A stretch of 16,617 nucleotides of DNA from Methylococcaceae bacterium (lineage in GTDB: Bacteria > Pseudomonadota > Gammaproteobacteria > Methylococcales > Methylococcaceae): positions 1 through 16,617 of the forward strand of contig VEPB01000043.1 of the NCBI GenBank assembly GCA_012026715.1, read 5' to 3'. Below are positions 1 through 8,346 of this stretch, one piece after another. The translations under genes and the position numbers were made by a program. The notes under the pieces were generated by a model, which worked only from the letters and a program-made list of their open reading frames with translations, did no database searches and had not been told where the DNA came from. Numbering within the stretch: the first letter of the stretch is position 1; the number at the start of each line of letters is the position of its first letter.

Positions 1-4
1 ACAT
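1..4 (-). CDS. Start codon of an unidentified gene leaving the window
   Basis: On the minus strand an ATG lies at positions 4 to 2. It is preceded by a perfect AAGGAG Shine-Dalgarno sequence (complement of 12-17) at a spacing of 7 bases, which is ideal. Only the first codon is inside the window, so the product cannot be named. It points the same way as the toxin-antitoxin pair but is about 385 bases downstream of the toxin gene, so it is more likely a separate unit. The call rests on the ribosome binding site alone. Confidence 0.4.
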
Positions 5-388
5 GATGACACTCCTTGGCTTGCTGGATCGATGGCCGAAATACCGTACGAAAACAAAGGTAGCCGGGAACAAGAAGTCGTCAAATTTTGACAGTTGCCA
101 TTGCCGCGGACGACAGACGCATTGGACCGATAGGGGAACTATCCGGCAGATTTGAGCAGGATTCCGGGATAGGTGGCGTCTTTGGGGAGGCCGATTTCCG
201 ACACTTGGACTCGGAGCGGTCGCGAACCGAATGGCTGCCAGGATGGCAATCTGCAGCTATCGAGTGACGAAACCGATGATGGGTGGGTGGCGAGCGCGCC
301 GGGGCACGCGGATCTGCGGTGTCGTTCGCCTATGGAAGTGCCGGACACCTGTTGCTGCCGTAGTCGGGAAGAGAGAATTCCCGGAAGT
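5..388. other. Non-coding stretch next to the window edge
   Basis: No gene is supported here. An 85-codon minus-strand frame (139-396) overlaps the end of the toxin gene by 8 bases. It is rich in Ser, Arg and Pro with no recognisable motif, so I regard it as chance. Visible structure: the ribosome binding site at 12-17, the dyad at 80-92, an imperfect inverted pair at 139-146/164-172, and a hairpin at 365-383 (CGGGAA, 7-base loop, TTCCCG) just past the toxin stop. The hairpin lacks a T-tract, so it is only a weak terminator candidate. Confidence 0.5.
80..92. promoter_or_regulatory. 13-bp palindrome upstream of the edge gene
   Basis: GTCAAA-T-TTTGAC is a perfect dyad with 6-bp arms. It lies about 76 bases upstream of the start codon at the window edge (minus strand) and its right half contains TTGACA on the plus strand. 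It could be an operator or part of a promoter, but no convincing -10 element stands at the proper distance in either direction. The function is inferred from symmetry and position only. Confidence 0.3.
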
Positions 389-796
389 TTAATCATTGAA
401 GGGATTTTGAACGGTCATGCGGCTGTCGATGATTTGGCCGTCCTGCAAGTCTTCCGTGTAGAGGATTTTGCAGCCGGCCTCCAAGGCGGAGGCCGCGATC
501 ATGGCGTCGTACACCGAGAAGCCGTAGCGCTCGGCGAGTCGCAGGCCCTGGTCGTGGGTCTCCACGGTCAGCGGCTCGATTTTGCAAACGGCACGGATGG
601 TTTCCAGCACTTCCCGGATTTCCGGATAGCTCATCTGCAGTTTGCGGGAAGCAACCGAGGTGAATTCGTTGAGTACCTGGATGCTGATGACGCCGCCTCG
701 GGCGATGGTCGCTTCGGCGCGATCCGCCTTGGTGGTGTCTTCCGACAGCAGATAAAGCAGGACATTGGTATCGAAAAACGCTTCAGTCCGGCTCAT
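389..796 (-). CDS. PIN-domain ribonuclease toxin (VapC-like)
   Basis: A 135-residue protein with the full PIN-domain layout: FFDTNVLLYL near the N-terminus (Asp9), Glu44 in VLNEFTSV, Asp97 in VYDAMIAA, and an acidic YTEDLQDG segment at 113-120. These acidic residues bind the metal ions used for RNA cleavage in this family. It is cytoplasmic and about the usual length for VapC-type toxins. The start overlaps the last 14 bases of the antitoxin gene, indicating translational coupling and one operon with the antitoxin first. The exact RNA target cannot be read from the sequence. It lies in the accessory left end of the window. Toxin activity is inferred from the family and the antitoxin neighbour. 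Confidence 0.9.
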   Translation of the reverse strand: MSRTEAFFDTNVLLYLLSEDTTKADRAEATIARGGVISIQVLNEFTSVASRKLQMSYPEIREVLETIRAVCKIEPLTVETHDQGLRLAERYGFSVYDAMIAASALEAGCKILYTEDLQDGQIIDSRMTVQNPFND

Positions 797-1016
797 GGGC
801 CTCCAGTCGGTCGAACTTGAAATCCGCCGGCAGCCGGCCCCGAAATTTCCTCAGGCGCGCCAGCAGTTCCGAAGCGCCGGGTTTCTTTTCAATTTCGAAA
901 GTGCGAGCACTGGCGATCTGAATTTCGATGTCGTCCCCTTCCTTGAGGCCCAGAGCTTCAACCACGGCGGCGGGCAGGCGAACAGCCAGGCTGTTGCCCC
1001 ATTTGGCGATTTGCAT
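783..1016 (-). CDS. AbrB/MazE-type (SpoVT-fold) antitoxin
   Basis: A 77-residue protein beginning MQIAKWGNSLAVRLPAAVV, the typical swapped-hairpin AbrB/MazE DNA-binding fold (W-G-N-S-L-A-V-R-L-P, then E-G-D-D-I-E-I). The C-terminal half (about 45-77) is basic then acidic and would wrap the toxin. The ATG at 1016 has a good GGGAG ribosome site about 7 bases upstream. Such antitoxins bind their own promoter together with the toxin, and an inverted repeat lies at 1037-1060 in the right place. Partner: the PIN toxin at 389-796, overlapping by 14 bases. The pairing of a MazE-like antitoxin with a PIN toxin is common. Confidence 0.9.
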   Translation of the reverse strand: MQIAKWGNSLAVRLPAAVVEALGLKEGDDIEIQIASARTFEIEKKPGASELLARLRKFRGRLPADFKFDRLEAHEPD

Positions 1017-1036
1017 GACGTTACTCCCATCGGCTG

Positions 1037-1060
1037 GATATACGGTGTTTATAGTATATC
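1037..1060 (-). promoter_or_regulatory. Probable autoregulatory operator and -10 region of the toxin-antitoxin operon
   Basis: GATATAC (1037-1043) and GTATATC (1054-1060) are exact inverted 7-bp arms with a 10-bp spacer. On the minus strand the right arm overlaps TATACT (1058-1053), a good -10 hexamer, which would start transcription about 30 bases before the antitoxin ATG. The -35 region is poor, which would fit a weak promoter. Binding by the antitoxin is inference from position and symmetry. Confidence 0.5.
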
Positions 1061-1070
1061 AGCGGCGTAG

Positions 1071-1095
1071 GATGCGGTTCGTTTATCACCGCATC
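1071..1095. repeat. REP-like short hairpin
   Basis: GATGCGGT (1071-1078) and ACCGCATC (1088-1095) form a perfect 8-bp stem with a 9-base loop, preceded by GTAG. Its form resembles short repetitive palindromes scattered in many proteobacterial genomes (recalled pattern, not searched). There is no T-tract on either side, so it is not a classical terminator. It lies between the toxin-antitoxin promoter and the uvrA fragment. Confidence 0.4.
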
Positions 1096-1098
1096 GTA

Positions 1099-1112
1099 CA
1101 GCGATATCGCTG
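1099..1112. repeat. Perfect 14-bp palindrome
   Basis: CAGCGATATCGCTG is a perfect dyad without spacer. It sits 16 bases from the end of the uvrA-like fragment and directly beside the hairpin at 1071-1095. It could be a protein-binding site or a remnant of the recombination junction; nothing in the sequence decides between these. Confidence 0.35.
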
Positions 1113-1127
1113 ACGCGGCCCATCCGC

Positions 1128-1348
1128 TCATCACCCAGCACATGCCGCAAGAACCGCCCAGTGTGGGAATGCGGGTCGGCGGCCACCTGCTCGGGGGTGC
1201 CCTCCACCACGATGCGGCCACCGCCGTCGCCGCCCTCCGGTCCCAGGTCGACAATCCAGTCGGCGGTCGTGATCACGTCCAGGTTGTGTTCGATGACGAT
1301 CACCGTGTAGCCGTAGTCGCGCAGCTGGTGTCGCACTCCCAGCAACTG
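1128..1348 (-). pseudogene. uvrA (fragment): Truncated second copy of the uvrA 3' end
   Basis: On the minus strand this encodes about 71 residues nearly identical to the C-terminus of the intact UvrA (ATP-binding segment VIVIEHNLDVI, then DLGPEGGDGGGRIVVEGT). By hand alignment it matches 2852-3075 with about 26 mismatches in 212 bases plus a one-base deletion. Six residues differ, including the conserved Asn before TVIVIEHN (now Tyr). One G is missing in the final Gly codon, so the frame runs past the original stop. Homology stops abruptly at 1348, within LLG; everything upstream of that in UvrA is absent. It is not a functional gene. It forms a direct repeat with the true uvrA end, with fic in between. 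Confidence 0.92.
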
Positions 1349-1363
1349 ATCCGGATGGATGAC

Positions 1364-1389
1364 CGGTACGGATGAATCATCCGATACCG
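1364..1389. repeat. Imperfect 26-bp palindrome at the edge of the uvrA fragment
   Basis: The core CGGATGA-A-TCATCCG (1369-1383) is a perfect dyad. Outside it CGGTA (1364-1368) pairs with TACCG (1385-1389), offset by a single extra A. It starts 16 bases after the end of the uvrA homology. A dyad so close to a recombination junction may mark the end of the inserted unit or a recombinase site; it could also be a simple operator. Confidence 0.4.
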
Positions 1390-1620
1390 ACCGAATGAAA
1401 TAGCAGGCGCGAAGTGGACGTCGTAAGCAGGCGAATTCCCGGCCGGATGCGAGCGCGACCTGAACTTTAGGGTTGGATATTCGGCGTGCAATGATGCGCC
1501 AGGTACCGTTGGCGGCGGTGTCGACCGCCCTTCGATAGGCTCGGGACAGGCGATCAGATAGGGAAATTTGAATCCGACCGTTTGCGCAACTGCTAACGAA
1601 GACTTGAATTCCAGCGCCGC

Positions 1621-1642
1621 GTATTAAAGAATTCATTAATAC
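1621..1642 (+). promoter_or_regulatory. Near-perfect 22-bp palindrome, candidate fic operator
   Basis: GTATTAA (1621-1627) and TTAATAC (1636-1642) are exact inverted arms. Between them GAATTC (1629-1634) continues the same symmetry, so 10 of 11 base pairs match around one centre. It lies 29 bases before the fic ATG, inside the AT-rich promoter region, and overlaps possible -10 hexamers (TATTAA, TAATAC). Such a site would suit binding by a dimeric repressor, possibly Fic itself through its C-terminal winged-helix region. The binder is inference. Confidence 0.5.
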
Positions 1643-1671
1643 CGTAATGGCACATTAAAGAGCGTTTGCGC

Positions 1672-2820
1672 ATGAAACGGTCCGCGGGTACCTACACCGT
1701 CTCGACAACCTTGGGCGAGTCCGTTCAGGCCTTTGTTCCGCATCCGCTTCCGCCTGCCGATCCAGCCTTGGCTCCGGATTCGTTTGTCGAACAGAACCGG
1801 CAGGCGGAACTGGCGCTGGCACGCCTGTCGGGGGTGTCGGGACTGGTTCCGTCAGTAGACTGGCTGCTGTATAGCGCGATTCGCAAGGAAGCTTTGCTCA
1901 CCTCCCAAATCGAAGGGACGCAGGCCACACTGGCCGCCTTGTTCGACGAGGAAGCCGGTTTCGCGGTCAGCAACACCGATGATGTGGAGGAAGTCGCCAA
2001 CTATCTGCGCGCCTTCCACTCGGTACGAGACAATCTGCGCGATCCCGCTGGGCTTCCAATCAGATTACGCCTTCTATGCGATGCCCACAGGCTGCTCCTC
2101 GATGGTGCACGAGGCGCCGGAAAACAGCCCCGAGAGATGCGACGTTCGCAAAACTGGATTGGCGGGACACGTCCGGGCAACGCGGTTTTTGTGCCGCCAC
2201 CTCCCGATCGCGTGGCGGAACTACTGGGCCACCTGGAGCGATTCATCCACGATACGTCGGTTGCGATCCCTCCGCTCGTGAAGATTGCCCTCGCTCACGC
2301 CCAGTTCGAAACCATCCATCCTTTCCTGGATGGCAATGGGCGCATCGGCCGACTGCTGATTGCCGCACTGTTGGAACATTGGGGCCTGCTGCCTGAGCCC
2401 CTGATGTATCTGAGCGGCTACTTGAAGCAGCATCAGATGGAATACTACCGGCGGCTATCGGTCATCCGCACCGAGGGCGACTGGGAATCCTGGGTGAACT
2501 TTTTCCTGGAAGGGGTCACCACTGCAGCCACCGACGCGGAGCGAAGCATCATCGCGATAGCCAGCCTGGTGGCCGCAGATCGACGCAGGCTGCTCGAATC
2601 CCGCAAAGCCGGTCCGGCCAGTTATCGATTGTTCGAGATGCTGCCGATGATGCCCCGCTTTACCATAGAGCGGGCGCGACAGAAACTGGACACGAGCTTT
2701 CCGACGGCGAATGCCGCCGTCAAGGTTCTGGAGGATCTAGGCATCGTGATCGAAAGAACCGGCCAGAAGAAAAACCGCAGTTTTAGTTACCAGCGCTACA
2801 TCGAATTGTTGGCAGGCTGA
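1672..2820 (+). CDS. fic: Fic-domain protein adenylyltransferase (class II, self-inhibited)
   Basis: A 382-residue protein of the Fic_N/Fic/winged-helix type, like Shewanella SoFic. The active-site motif HPFLDGNGRIGR is complete at 216-227: His216 is the catalytic base, Asp220 coordinates metal, and the Asn and Arg residues grip ATP. An inhibitory helix motif T-SQI-EG stands at 77-82, N-terminal to the Fic core, which defines class II; Glu81 would block ATP until the helix moves. The C-terminal third (about 310-382) looks like a winged helix. It transfers AMP to a Thr/Ser/Tyr hydroxyl of a target that the sequence does not reveal. The ATG at 1672 follows AAAGAG by 10 bases and is preferred over an in-frame TTG at 1666. 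It is convergent with uvrA, 35 bp apart. Flanking uvrA repeats and a visibly lower GC content point to acquisition. Confidence 0.93.
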   Translation: MKRSAGTYTVSTTLGESVQAFVPHPLPPADPALAPDSFVEQNRQAELALARLSGVSGLVPSVDWLLYSAIRKEALLTSQIEGTQATLAALFDEEAGFAVSNTDDVEEVANYLRAFHSVRDNLRDPAGLPIRLRLLCDAHRLLLDGARGAGKQPREMRRSQNWIGGTRPGNAVFVPPPPDRVAELLGHLERFIHDTSVAIPPLVKIALAHAQFETIHPFLDGNGRIGRLLIAALLEHWGLLPEPLMYLSGYLKQHQMEYYRRLSVIRTEGDWESWVNFFLEGVTTAATDAERSIIAIASLVAADRRRLLESRKAGPASYRLFEMLPMMPRFTIERARQKLDTSFPTANAAVKVLEDLGIVIERTGQKKNRSFSYQRYIELLAG

Positions 2821-2851
2821 GTCAGGCTGGCCACAGGCGCTGATCATTCCC

Positions 2852-5675
<2,824 letters not shown>

Positions 5676-5703
5676 GGCTGATCTGGCGGCGAAACAGCCG
5701 TCA

Positions 5704-5733
5704 ACTATAAGCGCCTTCGCGGCGCTGAGGCAA
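5704..5733 (-). promoter_or_regulatory. Probable sigma70 promoter of uvrA
   Basis: On the minus strand TTGCCT (5733-5728) and TATAGT (5709-5704) match 4 of 6 and 5 of 6 consensus bases with an 18-bp spacer. Transcription would start about 22 bases before the uvrA ATG. The spacer holds AGCGCC-ttcgc-GGCGCT (5710-5726 on the plus strand), a 6-bp-arm GC hairpin that could serve as the terminator of the upstream mprF transcript or as an operator. No CTGT-N8-ACAG SOS box is present. Confidence 0.5.
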
Positions 5734-5789
5734 AGCAGGGAATCGTGTCTCGGCCGGTCAGGGAGAGTCAGCGGTGGCGATTGCTCCTG

Positions 5790-8336
5790 CTATTTCCGAA
5801 TAATGCCCTTCACGCCGCCAGCAATGAGGCTCGCGATGTTCATCAGGATGACCGGCAGCCGATGTCCGGCAGGGATGGCGAGGTAACGGGGTTCCCACTG
5901 AGGGTGGAACTTGTCCTTGTATTGATGGATGCCGCGAAAGTTATAGAAGTGCTCGCCGTGCCCGAACACCAGGCTGCCGAAGCGGTTCCAGGCGGTCGCC
6001 AGGTTGTGGCTGGGCAGCCCGGCGAGGGGCGCCATGCCCAAATTGAACCACTGGTAGCCGTGGTCTTTCGCCCACAACATCAAGCGGGCGAACAGGAAAT
6101 CCATCAGGCCTCCATGGGTTCCGGGCCGTTGCCGCATCAGATCCACGGAAGCCTCATGGTAGTCGGCCCCTTGCCACAGGTTGGCGAACGCGACCGGCTC
6201 ATCGTCCCGGCAAACCAGCGCGACCGGTCCTCGCGACAAATAGCTGGTGTCGAAAAATCCCAGGGAAAACCGCTTTTCCCGTGTATTTTTTTCCACCAGC
6301 CAGGCATCGGAGATTTCCTTGAGCCGGGGCAGCAAGGCCGGCACTGCCTGACACTCGGCGATCTCGAACCGATAGCCTTCCTTTTCCAATTTGTTGACGG
6401 TGCCTCGCAGACCCTTGTGGAGGCGGCCTTCCAGGGAAAATTCCGGCAGGGCGACCCGCGCTTCCTCGCCGATTTTCAGCAGGCTCAATCCCAGGTCGAC
6501 GTAAAGGCCCAGATGCTCCGGCCGCACCTGATAGAACACGGTCCAGCCGTCGTGCATTTCGGCCAGTTCGCGAAATCGCCAGGCCAGCTCGGAGCGGGCC
6601 GCCTCGTCGCCCACCGGATCGCCCATGGCGACCCAACTGCGGCCTTCCACCCCGTACATCAGCAAGCCGCTGTGGCGCTGGTTGAACAACAAGGTCTTGT
6701 CCGCCAGCAGGGCGAGATGGGGATAGGTATCGGGCGAATTCCGCACCACGGTTTCGGCCAATGCCAGTTGCGCCGCATCGGGGAGTTCCGCCACGGGGCG
6801 GGCCGGCCGCAACAGGCGGGCGGTGGCAAACAGGGCGACACCGGTGAGCACGGCCAGTTGCGCGCGCAGGAAGCGGGGGGCATTGCCGGCCTCGCCAAAG
6901 CTGAAGCTCCACCACAGGTCGTGGCGGTATTCCACGTGCTTGTAGGCGAACAGCCCCAGCCACAGGCTGGTCAGCGCCAGGGCGGCGATGGTGGCCAGCC
7001 ATTCCGGGGTATAACGCTCGTCCAGCAGCGACGACAGCCGGTAGAACTGGCCGCGGGCCGGGATCAGCGCGATCAGCAGCACCAGCAGAACCAGAGCCTC
7101 CTCGTAATCGGCGCCTTTCAGCAGCGACAGCAGGATGCCCAGGACCAGCAGCGCCAAGGTCGCCAGCCAGGCGGCATTGAGCCGGCGCTGCAGGCCGCGC
7201 GCCAACAGCAACAGACCGATGCCGGTGATGCTCGCGAGCAGGTGGGAGAGTTCGATCAGCGGCAAGGGGAGCAGGTCTTCCAGCCAGTCCATGCGCTCCA
7301 GCAGGGAAGGGCTGGCGCCGGACAGCAGGAGCACCGCGCCGCTGACCAGCGCCCAGGCCGCGAACACCTGCGGCAGGGTTCCCGAGACCACCGGGGCGAT
7401 TTGTCTTAGCAATCCGGCGAAGCGCGATTGCTGGCGCAGCGCTTCGTAGCTGGACAGAGCCAGCGCCGCCAATCCCAGAGGCAGCAGATAGTAGATCAGC
7501 CGATAGGCCACGATGGCCCCCATGAAGGCCGAGGTCGACGCCGACGGCAGCATGAGCAGCATGAGCGATTCGAACACGCCGATGCCGCCTGGGACGTGGC
7601 TGATCAGACTCAGCATCTGGGCCACCAGGTAAATGCCGACGAAGGGTCCGTAGCCGATCCCGACCGAATCCGGCAACATCAGGTACAGCACGCTGGCCGC
7701 CAGAACCCAGTCCAGCGCACCCACGGCCAGTTGCAAGGCGGCCAGCCGGAAGCTGGGCAGCGTCAACTCCTGTTCACGCCAGCGCAGCGGTGCCCGCCGC
7801 TGGCGGCACACCGCCAGATAGGCCAGCGGCACGGCGATCAGACCCCAGCCGAGCAAGCGCTCGTCGGGCAGGTTCAAGCCGGCGGGGAACAATTTCGGCT
7901 CCAGCAGCAGCAACATGCCGCTGGCCCCGAAGATGCCGAGCCACAAGGTGAGGGCACAAAACGCCACGATTTTGCCGATGTCGATGGGGGACAGGCCCCA
8001 GCCGGCGTAGAGCCGGTAGCGGATCGAGCCGGAGGTGAGGATGGAGACGCCGACGGTGTTGCTGAAGGCGTAGCTGATGGACGAGGCGAAGATGACCCGC
8101 CCCCAGGACAGCGTCCGGCCGAGATAGCGCACCGCCAGGACGTCGTAGAGGCTCATGACGCCATAGCTCAACCCGGTATACAGCAGTCCCAGGAACAGTT
8201 GACGGGCCGGCAGCGAGCGCAGTTCCGCACTGATGGTGGCGTAGCGGTAATCCTGCAGCAGTCGGTGCAGGGTGATGAGAGAGACGGTAAACAGGAACAG
8301 GCCGGTGACGGGGCCCAGGTAGCGTTTCAGGGGCAT
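5790..8336 (-). CDS. mprF: Aminoacyl-phosphatidylglycerol synthase and flippase (MprF/LpiA family)
   Basis: An 848-residue membrane protein with the two-part MprF plan. The N-terminal part (to about residue 510) has many hydrophobic helices, including the flippase signature region SSISYAFSNTVGVS and GGIGVFESLML. The C-terminal cytoplasmic GNAT-like domain (about 530-840) has FNLGMAPL, NFRGIHQYKDKF and WEPRYLA (Trp814). It transfers an amino acid, usually Lys or Ala, from aminoacyl-tRNA to phosphatidylglycerol and moves the lipid to the outer leaflet, reducing negative surface charge and raising resistance to cationic peptides and acid. The amino acid used cannot be told from sequence alone. 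The gene is 10 bases downstream of acvB, with no strong ribosome site, so it is probably co-transcribed and coupled. The stop is 114 bases before uvrA. Confidence 0.93.
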   Translation of the reverse strand: MPLKRYLGPVTGLFLFTVSLITLHRLLQDYRYATISAELRSLPARQLFLGLLYTGLSYGVMSLYDVLAVRYLGRTLSWGRVIFASSISYAFSNTVGVSILTSGSIRYRLYAGWGLSPIDIGKIVAFCALTLWLGIFGASGMLLLLEPKLFPAGLNLPDERLLGWGLIAVPLAYLAVCRQRRAPLRWREQELTLPSFRLAALQLAVGALDWVLAASVLYLMLPDSVGIGYGPFVGIYLVAQMLSLISHVPGGIGVFESLMLLMLPSASTSAFMGAIVAYRLIYYLLPLGLAALALSSYEALRQQSRFAGLLRQIAPVVSGTLPQVFAAWALVSGAVLLLSGASPSLLERMDWLEDLLPLPLIELSHLLASITGIGLLLLARGLQRRLNAAWLATLALLVLGILLSLLKGADYEEALVLLVLLIALIPARGQFYRLSSLLDERYTPEWLATIAALALTSLWLGLFAYKHVEYRHDLWWSFSFGEAGNAPRFLRAQLAVLTGVALFATARLLRPARPVAELPDAAQLALAETVVRNSPDTYPHLALLADKTLLFNQRHSGLLMYGVEGRSWVAMGDPVGDEAARSELAWRFRELAEMHDGWTVFYQVRPEHLGLYVDLGLSLLKIGEEARVALPEFSLEGRLHKGLRGTVNKLEKEGYRFEIAECQAVPALLPRLKEISDAWLVEKNTREKRFSLGFFDTSYLSRGPVALVCRDDEPVAFANLWQGADYHEASVDLMRQRPGTHGGLMDFLFARLMLWAKDHGYQWFNLGMAPLAGLPSHNLATAWNRFGSLVFGHGEHFYNFRGIHQYKDKFHPQWEPRYLAIPAGHRLPVILMNIASLIAGGVKGIIRK

Positions 8337-8346
8337 GCCGGTATTC

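Larger units (their letters stand above)
1349..1671. other. Non-coding leader between the uvrA fragment and fic
   Basis: These 323 bases have no supported gene. Open frames crossing them are continuations of the uvrA fragment frame without conserved residues. Structures seen: the dyad at 1364-1389; a small hairpin GGCGGT-gtcg-ACCGCC (1514-1529); a stretch at 1528-1553 resembling a short intergenic repeat common in many proteobacteria (form ccttcgataggctcggg, from memory); and the near-perfect palindrome at 1621-1642. The last 70 bases are clearly AT-richer, as expected for the fic promoter. Confidence 0.6.

Noticed and set aside
365..383. Hairpin after the toxin gene as a Rho-independent terminator
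   Set aside because: A 6-bp stem without a following T-tract is too weak to call.
139..396. 85-codon minus-strand frame overlapping the toxin stop
   Set aside because: The 8-base overlap would suit an operon, but the product is Ser/Arg/Pro-rich without any motif and has no ribosome site of its own. I do not call it a gene.
173..820. 215-codon plus-strand open frame at the left end
   Set aside because: It is antisense to the PIN toxin for most of its length, and the toxin frame has the conserved acidic residues.
1049..1636. 195-codon minus-strand frame containing the uvrA-like segment
   Set aside because: Only about 71 codons are homologous to UvrA; the N-terminal extension is non-coding leader and the C-terminal extension results from a frameshift. 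Annotated as a pseudogene fragment instead.
5676..5789. LexA/SOS box upstream of uvrA
   Set aside because: No CTGT-N8-ACAG or near variant is found between mprF and uvrA.
5745..7409. 554-codon plus-strand open frame, Gln- and Gly-rich
   Set aside because: It lies entirely antisense to mprF and the uvrA promoter region, has low-complexity composition and no domain motif. It is a by-product of GC-rich coding on the other strand.
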